A DNA stretch of 10,849 nt, from positions 1 to 10,849 of the forward strand of contig JAPHUI010000230.1 in assembly GCA_026193755.1 (NCBI GenBank). The letters are read 5' to 3'. Shown piece after piece: positions 1 through 6,844 of the stretch. A program made the position numbers and the translations under genes. Below the pieces are notes generated by a model. It did not search any database, had not been told where the DNA came from, and saw only the letters and a list, made by a program, of their open reading frames with translations. This DNA comes from Ignavibacteriaceae bacterium. GTDB taxonomy: Bacteria; Bacteroidota; Ignavibacteria; Ignavibacteriales; Ignavibacteriaceae. Each line of letters begins with the position of its first letter. The stretch's first letter is position 1.

Positions 1-37
1 AAAATTCTTGTGAAGGTTAATTTTGTTAGATTAACTT

Positions 38-301
38 TTAAATAAACTTAGAAATATACAATCCAAGAAAGATTGCCAAAATACCAATTACTAAAGATCC
101 TAAAGTATAGGATACAAATGAAATGTAGTCGCCATTTTTCAAAAAAACCTGATTTTCATAAGCAAATGATGAAAATGTAGTGAAACCTCCGCAAAATCCT
201 GTGGCTAATAATAATGATTGTGTTTCGGAAAAGTTAGAATATTTTGCTAATGCATTATGTTTTGCTTTGATGGCTGATTCGGCTAAGTTTTTATAATCCA
301 T
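38..301 (-). CDS. crcB: CrcB/FluC-type fluoride channel, N-terminally truncated (probable remnant)
   Basis: The 87-residue product matches the C-terminal half of the CrcB/Fluc fluoride exporter family. The diagnostic stretch GFCGGFTTFSSFAYE lies at residues 35-49. It contains the TTFS segment of the third helix, which lines the pore and coordinates the central sodium in the family. A fourth hydrophobic helix follows at about residues 62-84. Family members are about 120-130 residues with four helices. Here the first helix (G..R..) and the second helix, with its conserved pore Asn, are absent. Family-like sequence starts only near residue 16 (NALAKYSNFSETQ), and residues 1-15 are charged and unrelated. 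Only 58 nt separate the start from the upstream methyltransferase, and no frame there encodes the missing half. No clear ribosome-binding site precedes the ATG. A 7-bp AT-only inverted repeat sits upstream (323-329/334-340). Family assignment is firm. Function as a channel is doubtful, and it may be a pseudogene. Confidence 0.5.
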   Translation of the reverse strand: MDYKNLAESAIKAKHNALAKYSNFSETQSLLLATGFCGGFTTFSSFAYENQVFLKNGDYISFVSYTLGSLVIGILAIFLGLYISKFI

Positions 302-359
302 TGTATAACCAAATTTAATAGGCTAAAAATAATTTTTTAGTTCTCTAATAACAAAAAAA

Positions 360-1181
360 TTATTTCATTTTAAGAATGATATAAAAAGTCGGAGTGAAAA
401 ATTTATTTATTATTCTCGGTTTATCATTCGAAATACTCAAAAGTAGTCTCTTCAAACCCAGAAGATTTACTAATTTAATTAACCAAAGATGAAAACTACT
501 CCAAACCAATCCTTTACCATCATTTAACAAATACTCAACGGAAAATTTTGTGTATAGTTTTAACTTAAAATTATTATTAAACATTTCATACAACTTATGA
601 AGAGATAAGAGTTCTGCGATATCATCCCTCTGCAAATCATTAAATCTGAAAAATTTTAAATAATATTTTTTTACCTGGTCACGTTTGAATAATGCCAGAA
701 ACGGTAAACCCCAGTGTGGATCAGCAATAATATTAAAAAGCGATAATCTGTTTGGAGTGCTTAAATAAATAATTCCGCTTTCTTTGAGAATGTGCAGTAA
801 TCTTTTTACCAATTCCTCAGAAACCGAAAGATGCTCTACAACATCCTGTAGTATGATAAGATCAAAAGAATCGGGTTTGAAAGGAGATTTTAATCCGTCA
901 GCAATAATTGGTTGTAGTGACTCTGCCCGCGAAATTTTTTTTATACGTTCGGATTTAATTTCCAGGCTGACAACAAAGTTTTTTTTTGAAAGAAGTCTGG
1001 AAGTACTTCCTTCACCTGACCCAACGTCTAAAATTCTTAATCCTTCGGGATTAATTTCAGTTGAAATAAGTTCTTTGACAAACTCAGCCCGCTCATCAGA
1101 AATTTCCCTTGCCTTTTGCCACCTTTTATAATTTGGATGAGCAGGATTATACTCCCTCTGGATTTCTTTACTTACTTCCAT
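360..1181 (-). CDS. Class I SAM-dependent methyltransferase
   Basis: The 273-residue cytosolic protein has the Rossmann-fold methyltransferase signatures in order: motif I ILDVGSGEG at residues 50-58 (SAM glycine loop), an acidic residue ending strand 2 in VSLEIK (E74, expected to bind the ribose hydroxyls), IIADG at 92-96, and FDLIILQDVVEHL at 106-118, the usual post-motif with an EHL triplet. STPNRLSLF at 141-149 and DPHWGLPF nearby recur in methyltransferases of the Methyltransf_11/UbiE-like group that sit in glycan or lipid gene clusters. The acceptor cannot be read from sequence. The ATG at 1181 overlaps the end of the upstream glycosyltransferase by 10 nt, which implies co-transcription and probably translational coupling. 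No strong Shine-Dalgarno is seen (only GAG at about -8). The C-terminal 70 residues are basic and hydrophobic (LVWSSFHLWLIKLVNLLGL) and might associate with membrane. A role in modifying a surface glycan or polyprenyl-linked sugar is inferred from the neighbour only. Confidence 0.5.
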   Translation of the reverse strand: MEVSKEIQREYNPAHPNYKRWQKAREISDERAEFVKELISTEINPEGLRILDVGSGEGSTSRLLSKKNFVVSLEIKSERIKKISRAESLQPIIADGLKSPFKPDSFDLIILQDVVEHLSVSEELVKRLLHILKESGIIYLSTPNRLSLFNIIADPHWGLPFLALFKRDQVKKYYLKFFRFNDLQRDDIAELLSLHKLYEMFNNNFKLKLYTKFSVEYLLNDGKGLVWSSFHLWLIKLVNLLGLKRLLLSISNDKPRIINKFFTPTFYIILKMK

Positions 1182-2257
1182 TTTATCTCAGAGAATTGTG
1201 CATTAAAAAAGTGGACGATCAGAAATATTTCATAAATAATTTGCAAATAGAAAATTTCCATAAATAAAAACTTGTAACCGAATTTTTTTTGAGTTGACTT
1301 TACAACTATTACATCTATTAAGAGCTTTGCAGGAAGAAGAATTCCAAACCATATATTTATAAATATTAGTAATGGGGAGAATAAAAATAATAAATTTGTC
1401 AAATGCCAGAAGCCCAAAATAACCTGATGTCTTCTCAAATAATGGAAAGATGTTTGCGTATGTCTTGCTCTTTGCTGAAAATATTCCTTAAAAGTTTTTT
1501 TGGTTTCAGAATAAACAAATGAGTCCGTTGCTGTAACGATTCCAATTTTTAATTTACTTTTTACAGCTTCCCTAAGTAAAAGGTCATCATCCCCGCTCAG
1601 CGTGTCTTTTGTGTTTAAGTATCCCCCAATCGCTTCGAATTCTTTTTTAGTAAATCCAAAACTTCTGGCAGCAGCAGTATAAGGAAATCCGAATAAAGCC
1701 ATAGAAAATGAAAGCAAAGAGGTTTTTAAATTTTCAAAGCAGGATATTCTATTAACCAGATGCCTTTCTTTATAAAATGGAGCGATTCCGAACAATACAT
1801 CATATCCGGATTCAAATTTTTCTGAGTATGCTTGCAGCCAGTATTTTTGCGGATGGCAATCTGCATCCGTTATAAGTAGGTAAGGATGCTGAGAATTTTG
1901 TATACCGAAAGTTAAGGCATTCCTTTTTCCGCTGAGTCCCTCAGGTTTTAATTCTTTAATTGAGAAATTTTGAAATCCCTCTGTATTTTTATGAAGTTCT
2001 TCTAAAGTTCTGTCAGTGGAGTTATCATCGATTATAATAATCTCAAAATTATTTTTTGGATAAATTAAATTATTGAGTGTGTCAACTAATTTTTTAATTT
2101 TTCCCTGTTCATTTTTTACTGAAATTATTACAGAAATATTTACGCTAGCTGAAGTATTTACATTTATATTCATACTTCTTTTTACAATTATGAGCAAACT
2201 GCTAACAAGTAGATATAGTATAAAAATTGATATGAATACTATAATAATTAAATCCAA
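1172..2257 (-). CDS. Membrane-anchored family 2 glycosyltransferase
   Basis: The 361-residue GT2 enzyme has an N-terminal membrane helix (about residues 3-25) and a GT-A fold catalytic domain: SVIISVKNE at 42-50, IIIIDDNSTD at 73-82 (nucleotide-sugar binding), LITDADCH at 128-135 (the DxD metal site) and SGDDDLLLRE at 221-230 (catalytic-base region). QQRARH at 261-266 stands where processive GT2 enzymes have QxxRW; the Trp is replaced by His. Two C-terminal hydrophobic segments follow (about 281-318 and 330-352). The layout resembles inner-membrane GT2 enzymes that transfer sugars to lipid carriers or build exopolysaccharide. The donor and acceptor are unknown. The start is TTG: no in-frame ATG precedes it, and the next Met (residue 29) would remove the first helix. 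A GAGG lies about 10 nt upstream of the TTG. It is first in a leftward operon with the overlapping methyltransferase. Confidence 0.5.
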   Translation of the reverse strand: MDLIIIVFISIFILYLLVSSLLIIVKRSMNINVNTSASVNISVIISVKNEQGKIKKLVDTLNNLIYPKNNFEIIIIDDNSTDRTLEELHKNTEGFQNFSIKELKPEGLSGKRNALTFGIQNSQHPYLLITDADCHPQKYWLQAYSEKFESGYDVLFGIAPFYKERHLVNRISCFENLKTSLLSFSMALFGFPYTAAARSFGFTKKEFEAIGGYLNTKDTLSGDDDLLLREAVKSKLKIGIVTATDSFVYSETKKTFKEYFQQRARHTQTSFHYLRRHQVILGFWHLTNLLFLFSPLLIFINIWFGILLPAKLLIDVIVVKSTQKKFGYKFLFMEIFYLQIIYEIFLIVHFFNAQFSEIKWK

Positions 2258-2562
2258 GTATAAATATCCTCACTTGCGGAAAGGTTAGTTCTCATAAAAA
2301 ATAATGAAAAAATTTTATTTAGAATTAGCATTTAAACATATTTTTTATTTATCTTTACCTCAATTAAGTACAGATAAAATAATTTAATCGGGAATATTAT
2401 TTGTTAATTTGTTTACAGAAAAATTTTTCCTGTCACGTAGTAAATCAAACTTTAATTCCACGCCTCTAAAATAGTATTATAAATTTAACAATTGTACGAG
2501 ATAATTATAGATTGATGATTATAACTTTAAATAACCTATCTTTAACAAAACAAGGAGAATTA
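2258..2562. other. Divergent intergenic region
   Basis: This 305-nt AT-rich spacer separates the leftward glycosyltransferase operon from the rightward T9SS cargo gene, so it should hold promoters for both. I looked for the Bacteroidota-type pattern (TTTG, 19-21 nt, TAnnTTTG) and for TTGACA/TATAAT. I found only weak partial matches, such as TATTAT near 2474 without a good -35, and none is annotated as a promoter. No structured RNA or short coding sequence was recognised. Confidence 0.5.
2552..2557 (+). promoter_or_regulatory. Shine-Dalgarno AAGGAG deciding the start at 2563
   Basis: AAGGAG ends 5 nt before the ATG at 2563. It selects that codon over an in-frame ATG 51 nt upstream (2512), which would put 17 extra non-hydrophobic residues ahead of the signal peptide and has no ribosome-binding site of its own. 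Confidence 0.5.
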
Positions 2563-5346
2563 ATGAAGAATCTCACAACATTGTTGTTTGCAATTCTCTT
2601 GCTTATAGGCACTGGCAGTGCATTATTTGCGCAGGGAGTTGTTGACGAACGAGCCTGGTCCAGAGTACAGGTAAATCCTTTGCCCAGTGGGACAAAATAT
2701 AATATGCCCAACTGGATTCCCGCGGATCCGATTTACAGGTTTTATGGTGTAGGAATGGGTGCAACTGTAGGTCCAAATTACAGAGTTCACCCGGGTAGCA
2801 ATACAACCCAGTCTGAAATGAGTATTGATGTACACCCGACTAATGCAGATATTGCTTTTGGATCAGTAAATGCTACTAACTGGCCGGTAACTACATTATG
2901 GGGAACCGGAGTTTATTGGACTACATCCGGTCATGGAGAATCGAACTGGACAGGATTTGACAATCCACCTTTCGGCACAAACGGAGGTGACCCTGCTTCA
3001 GCAATTGGACCGAATGGATATTTTTATGAAGCTTATCTCACAAACTCCTATTCATTGGGTGTAGCCACATCAACTAATTTTGGCACAAACTGGACAACAC
3101 ATATAGCATATGGAGTATCTAGCCAGGATAAAGAACATTTGATGGTTGATAAAACACCAACTAGCCCATATGTTAATAGAGTTTATCTCCCATGGTCAGA
3201 TTTAAATAGCAGCAACGCTGCATTGGTATATTCCAGTGATTTTGGCGTAACCTGGTCTTCATATAAGAATCTATCAACGGGACTTGGCGGTTCATTTTAC
3301 CAGGGACCGAATGTTCAGACTGCCGCTAATGGTGATGTATATGTTGCATACGCAATTTATGATGCTCAATGGACTGATGGGGAAGATGGTATCGGTTTTT
3401 CAAAATCAACCGATGGTGGAGATACCTGGACAAATTTGAGAGCTTTTGATCATGAAAACTTTGGAATAAGAGGAAACTTATCGAGTAAGAATGGTATAAG
3501 AGTTAACTCATTCCCGGCAATGGCTGTAGATAGATCAGGCGGACCAAATGATGGTAATATTTATATCTGCTGGCCACAAAGGAATTTTGCACCAGCCGGC
3601 AGCGATCCTGATATTGTTTTGATAACATCAACAGATGGTGGCGCAACCTGGTCAACAGGAACTAGAGTAAATGATGATCCATTGAATAATGGAAAAGATC
3701 AGTATTTCCCATGGTGCACAGTAGATCAATCTACTGGTCAACTAATAGTTATTTTCTACGATAGCCGTGATGTTCCGAATAACCAGGCGAATGTTTATAT
3801 GGCAACATCTAACGATGGTGGATATACTTTTGAAAACATTATTATAAGCGATCAGCCTCATACACCTGCACCGATTTCTGGATTAGCTGGTGGTTATGCA
3901 GGCGATTATATCGGCGTTGCAGCATTAGATAATATTGCTTATCCATTCTGGATGGATAACAGAACAGGTAATTATCAGGGTTGGACAGCTGAAGTTACTT
4001 TCGGTCCCCCTTGCCCTGTTGATCCTGCAACGAATCCAAATCCTCCAAATGGAACTTTAGATGTTCCTCTAACAGGTAATACCCTTACCTGGACTAATGG
4101 AGCCGGAGCTACCCAGATTGAAGTATGGTTTGGTGAGATGGGAAGTCTTTCACAGGTCTATTCAGGTTCACCAATCACTTCTTTCAATTTAGGATCATAT
4201 GAACCACTTACATACAACACTAACTACGGCTGGCAAATTAATAGTTTCAATGATACCTGTCATACAAACGGACCTATTTGGTCATTCACAACAATGGAGG
4301 ATCCTAATCTAGTTGAATGGTGTGATGATTTTACCAACCTAAACAACTGGACCGCAGTTGGACCATTAGGACAGGCAAACTGGTCAGCAAATAACTCAAG
4401 CTATGCTGGCGGAATGCCTCCGGAAATGTATATGTCCTGGTCTCCATCATTTGTTGGTCAGAGTACAATGAGGTCAGATGTTATACCCGGTTTTCCGAAC
4501 AATACATCGGTTGATTATTATTTCAGGTTCTACTTAGATTTTTATGGTAGTCCAAGCGGTGAAGTTACAGTGGGTATTACCTACGATGGAGGTACGACAG
4601 TTGATAATTTCTATACTGTAACAGATCCAACAGGGAATGTTGGACCATTGGAGGTTACAGGTAGTTTCACCACTCCTGCTACTGGTTCAGAAAACCTTCA
4701 AATCGAAGTTACCTATAATGGTGACTCATTCAACATAAACTGGATAGCTTTCGATGATATGTGTTTAACATATGTTGTTCCTGTAGAGCTTACTTCGTTT
4801 ACGGCAAAAGCTGTTTCAAATGATGTTGAATTAAACTGGACTACAGCAACAGAAACCAATAACCAGGGCTTTGATATTGAAAGAACGCTGGTTAATTCAC
4901 AAGTTCCCAACTGGGAAAAAATAGGTTATGTTGCAGGCTTCGGAACTACAACTGAACCTAAAACATATTCATTTGTAGACACAAAGCTTGAAACAGGCAG
5001 TTATACTTACAGATTAAAGCAAATCGATTTCGACGGAACATTTGAATATTCGAATGCAGTAAATGTTGAAGTTGAAGTTCCGATTGAATATGCACTCGAG
5101 CAGAACTATCCGAATCCATTCAATCCAAGTACAACTATAAAGTACTCAATTCCTGAAGATGGATTTGTTAAGCTTGCAGTTTATAATATGCTTGGTGAGC
5201 AAGTAGCAACTTTAGTAAATGCTCAGCAGAAATCAGGCAGGTATGAAATCAATTTCAATGCAAGCAATCTTGCGAGTGGAGTATATGTTTACAGAATAGA
5301 AGCAGCTAACTTTACTGCATCTAAGAAACTTATGTTAATGAAATAA
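2563..5346 (+). CDS. Secreted BNR/Asp-box beta-propeller protein with T9SS type A sorting domain
   Basis: The protein has 927 residues from the ATG chosen by AAGGAG. It begins with a Sec signal peptide (MKNLTTLLFAILLLIGTGSALFAQ, cleavage expected near residue 24). Residues from about 90 to 480 carry five Asp-box-like repeats of the S-x-D-x-G-x-T-W type: STNFGTNW at 170, SSDFGVTW at 224, STDGGDTW at 282, STDGGATW at 356 and SNDGGYTF at 416. These indicate a sialidase-like beta-propeller. No sialidase catalytic arginine triad could be confirmed, so enzyme activity is not claimed. A beta-sandwich (fibronectin III-like) module follows from Cys484 to about 580, then a jelly-roll-like segment starting at WCDDF (586-590) to about 736. 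A PVELTSFTAKA module (740-840) is common just before sorting domains in this lineage. LEQNYPNPFNPSTT begins the T9SS type A domain at 845, ending KKLMLMK. Expected to be exported and surface-attached or released; the ligand is unknown. A terminator follows 30 nt after the stop, so it is probably the only gene of its transcript. Confidence 0.5.
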   Translation: MKNLTTLLFAILLLIGTGSALFAQGVVDERAWSRVQVNPLPSGTKYNMPNWIPADPIYRFYGVGMGATVGPNYRVHPGSNTTQSEMSIDVHPTNADIAFGSVNATNWPVTTLWGTGVYWTTSGHGESNWTGFDNPPFGTNGGDPASAIGPNGYFYEAYLTNSYSLGVATSTNFGTNWTTHIAYGVSSQDKEHLMVDKTPTSPYVNRVYLPWSDLNSSNAALVYSSDFGVTWSSYKNLSTGLGGSFYQGPNVQTAANGDVYVAYAIYDAQWTDGEDGIGFSKSTDGGDTWTNLRAFDHENFGIRGNLSSKNGIRVNSFPAMAVDRSGGPNDGNIYICWPQRNFAPAGSDPDIVLITSTDGGATWSTGTRVNDDPLNNGKDQYFPWCTVDQSTGQLIVIFYDSRDVPNNQANVYMATSNDGGYTFENIIISDQPHTPAPISGLAGGYAGDYIGVAALDNIAYPFWMDNRTGNYQGWTAEVTFGPPCPVDPATNPNPPNGTLDVPLTGNTLTWTNGAGATQIEVWFGEMGSLSQVYSGSPITSFNLGSYEPLTYNTNYGWQINSFNDTCHTNGPIWSFTTMEDPNLVEWCDDFTNLNNWTAVGPLGQANWSANNSSYAGGMPPEMYMSWSPSFVGQSTMRSDVIPGFPNNTSVDYYFRFYLDFYGSPSGEVTVGITYDGGTTVDNFYTVTDPTGNVGPLEVTGSFTTPATGSENLQIEVTYNGDSFNINWIAFDDMCLTYVVPVELTSFTAKAVSNDVELNWTTATETNNQGFDIERTLVNSQVPNWEKIGYVAGFGTTTEPKTYSFVDTKLETGSYTYRLKQIDFDGTFEYSNAVNVEVEVPIEYALEQNYPNPFNPSTTIKYSIPEDGFVKLAVYNMLGEQVATLVNAQQKSGRYEINFNASNLASGVYVYRIEAANFTASKKLMLMK

Positions 5347-5354
5347 AATAATTT

Positions 5355-5410
5355 CCTGATTTAACTCAGGATTTTAAAGCCCCGTCCAGTTACCGGATGG
5401 GGCTTTTTTA
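5355..5410 (+). terminator. Intrinsic terminator after the BNR/T9SS gene
   Basis: The main hairpin pairs AAGCCCCGTCC (5377-5387) with GGATGGGGCTT (5395-5405), with one G-T wobble and a 7-nt loop, and runs into six T residues (5404-5409). A smaller hairpin, CCTGA/TCAGG (5355-5359/5366-5370), lies directly upstream. It sits 30 nt after the stop codon, as expected for Rho-independent termination. Confidence 0.5.
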
Positions 5411-5791
5411 TGTTATTTACTAAGGTTACACTATCACCATAACTGCGGTTATTCTTTTCAAATGATCGAAGAGAAAAAGGGAACCATATCTGAAGTTTCT
5501 TATTGAGCCGGATTCTCCGGTTCTGCCCAATTCAGCTGATTTTCCAGAGAAGAATTCGGCTATCCACCAAGCGAACATCTTAGATAATTAGACTTTTAAG
5601 AATCTTTTCCATTCATCAAGAATTATCCCCCGCAAAAGATTTTCACACCTCAAAAAGCAAATAAAAATGAATTTTGCATCATAAGTGCAAGACTTTGCAA
5701 CATAGTTAATAACCACCCCCCGCCTCTATTTTGTTTATTTGTAATGCGGTCTTTAATGAATAATTCTACATTTCAAGGTAGGGAGTTAGTT
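5411..5791. other. Long intergenic region with an imperfect inverted repeat; no convincing gene
   Basis: About 380 nt separate the terminator and the next likely start. An imperfect inverted repeat pairs AGCCGGATTCT (5506-5516) with AGAATTCGGCT (5551-5561), 10 of 11 positions. Inside the left arm is a tight CCGGA-TTC-TCCGG hairpin. A minus-strand reading frame at 5426-5578 could encode 50 residues (MFAWWIAEFFSGKSAELG...), but it has no ribosome-binding site or recognised family. A TTGCA/TGCAA hairpin lies at 5674-5690. No consensus promoter was found for the downstream gene, although one must be here or further upstream. Confidence 0.5.
5781..5785 (+). promoter_or_regulatory. Shine-Dalgarno GGGAG favouring a GTG/TTG start at 5792/5795
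   Basis: GGGAG (within AAGGTAGGGAG) lies 6 nt before GTG 5792 and 9 nt before TTG 5795, both in frame. The upstream in-frame ATGs at 5744 and 5756 have no ribosome-binding site and would give an overlong, charged leader before the hydrophobic signal segment. Confidence 0.5.
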
Positions 5792-6412
5792 GTGTTGAAT
5801 AATGTAAAATCCGGTCTGGCATGCAAAACTCATCTTGCAGGAAATACAATTTATTTATCACTACTTATTTTACTTTTCTATTTAATACCAGGTCCTTTAC
5901 AAGGGCCGGACTATTGGGCGAACGCCCCTACTACCGGAACAAAAATATTTTCTATTTCTTTTACAAATTACAAGGATGGAGAAGCAGTTTCTGCTGAAGG
6001 AGACGTACTTGTTACAACTGACAGTGGTAAAACCTGGAACCTAAAAAGTAATTTCTCTCGTATCGACAATAAAGTCAGCAATCCATTTATCTGGAAAGCA
6101 GATATCTACTGTTCTGTTATGCAGACAACTGATGGAGGTAAAAACTGGGTTCCATACAATAAAGAGAAGCAGGAACATTTCTGTGGTGTTTATTTGAAAG
6201 ATCCGAACAGCGGTTACAAAGTGGCGAGCGATTTTCTGAACAAAGTAACTACTATGATTTTAAGTAACAATATAGATGATGAGATTAATTTACTCTTAAA
6301 TAAACCTCAGCAATGCACAGAATATTTCAGAAGTGCAGATGAAGGCTGGGCACTTGGCTGGTGTCTAAAGAACTTTGACCATCAATCAATGGCTAAGGTA
6401 AAAATTAAATAA
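5792..6412 (+). CDS. Ycf48/BNR-like secreted protein, probably the 5' part of a split T9SS cargo gene
   Basis: There are 206 residues if translation begins at GTG 5792, chosen for its GGGAG; the longest frame opens at ATG 5744 (222 residues). A hydrophobic segment, NTIYLSLLILLFYLI (about residues 18-32), looks like a signal peptide. IFSISFTNYKDGEAVSAEGDVLVTTDSGKTW (about 52-82) is the classic Ycf48/BNR blade. The second repeat is QTTDGGKNW (111-119), and a third degraded one may be SADEGWALGW near 181-190. With only two clear blades the protein is much shorter than an intact propeller. It stops at 6410-6412 in an A-rich stretch. A T9SS sorting domain that should belong to the same protein begins 30 nt later in a different frame (6442-6795). 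I infer a frameshifted gene. If the ORF is expressed alone, the product would be exported to the periplasm without a T9SS signal. The propeller repeats are clear. The function is unknown. Confidence 0.5.
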   Translation: MLNNVKSGLACKTHLAGNTIYLSLLILLFYLIPGPLQGPDYWANAPTTGTKIFSISFTNYKDGEAVSAEGDVLVTTDSGKTWNLKSNFSRIDNKVSNPFIWKADIYCSVMQTTDGGKNWVPYNKEKQEHFCGVYLKDPNSGYKVASDFLNKVTTMILSNNIDDEINLLLNKPQQCTEYFRSADEGWALGWCLKNFDHQSMAKVKIK

Positions 6413-6441
6413 TCCTGTTACAAACATTGAAGTAATCATAT

Positions 6442-6795
6442 ATGCCGATATTGTCAAATATTCTTAAGCGGTCAATTCCTTCCGGGGAATTTGAATTAAG
6501 TCAAAATCAACCAAATCCGTTTACCAAAACTACGACTATAAAATATTCAGTGCCTCGTAAATCAAAGGTTATGATAATGATAAATAATATAAACGGACAG
6601 ATTATCGACAAATTAATATTAAAGGACCAGCAAGCAGGTGAATATGAACTTGAGTTTTATGCTGACGGTTTGCGTTCAGGAACTTACTTCTATCATGTGA
6701 TTACAGGTGACTTTTACGAATACAGAGAAATGGAATTAAATAAAATAAAAAACCTCCCTGACCGCGTAACAAATAAAGAGGGTCGAAATTGTTGA
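6442..6795 (+). pseudogene. Detached T9SS type A sorting domain, 3' part of a split cargo gene
   Basis: The 117-codon frame encodes IPSGEFELSQNQPNPFTKTTTIKYSVP (residues 12-38), then a beta-strand pattern ending LRSGTYFYHVITGDFYEYREMEL. This is a complete T9SS C-terminal domain aligned with those of the two large neighbours (QNYPNPFNPSTT there, QNQPNPFTKTTT here). It has no signal peptide, and a sorting domain works only on a protein first exported by Sec, so this ORF alone makes no biological sense. No ribosome-binding site precedes ATG 6442, and an in-frame TAA stands three codons upstream (6433-6435). It lies in frame 1, whereas the BNR-like ORF upstream is in frame 2. The third frame (6408-6464) is also open across the junction (NNPVTNIEVIIYADIVKYS), so more than one indel may be involved. 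The normal end of the domain (about MELNKIK) is followed by 14 extra residues that read into a stem-loop. This suggests the original stop is also lost. Confidence 0.5.
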
Positions 6796-6844
6796 TAGGA
6801 GGCTATAGCTCATCTAAGGGGTAAACGATTTCACCCTCTTTTTT
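6775..6844 (+). terminator. Long-loop inverted repeat followed by T-run, possible terminator
   Basis: AAAGAGGGT (6775-6783) pairs perfectly with ACCCTCTTT (6833-6841), and the right arm continues into six T residues (6839-6844). The 49-nt intervening segment can fold further; for example ATAG/CTAT at 6795-6798/6803-6806 encloses GAGG. The position, just after the sorting-domain fragment, fits a transcription end, but the loop is long for a simple Rho-independent terminator. It might instead be a small structured RNA element. Confidence 0.5.

Noticed and set aside
16..35. GTTAAT/ATTAAC inverted repeat downstream of the crcB remnant, considered as a terminator
   Set aside because: It is a six-bp AT-rich stem with no T-run on the minus strand after it.
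784..1131. 115-residue plus-strand frame opposite the methyltransferase
   Set aside because: It lies wholly within a gene with clear motifs on the other strand. Its Ser/Leu/Ile-rich composition is typical of an antisense shadow.
2400..2480. Possible Bacteroidota-type promoter (TTTG ... TAnnTTTG) or a TATTAT -10 box
   Set aside because: The TTTG motifs at 2400-2403 and 2408-2411 have no TAnnTTTG at the right spacing, and TATTAT near 2474 lacks a good -35. In such AT-rich DNA these matches are expected by chance.
5674..5700. Clustered TTGCA/TGCAA motifs, considered as an operator
   Set aside because: One 5-bp hairpin plus a nearby TTGCAA is too short and irregular to call a binding site without conservation.
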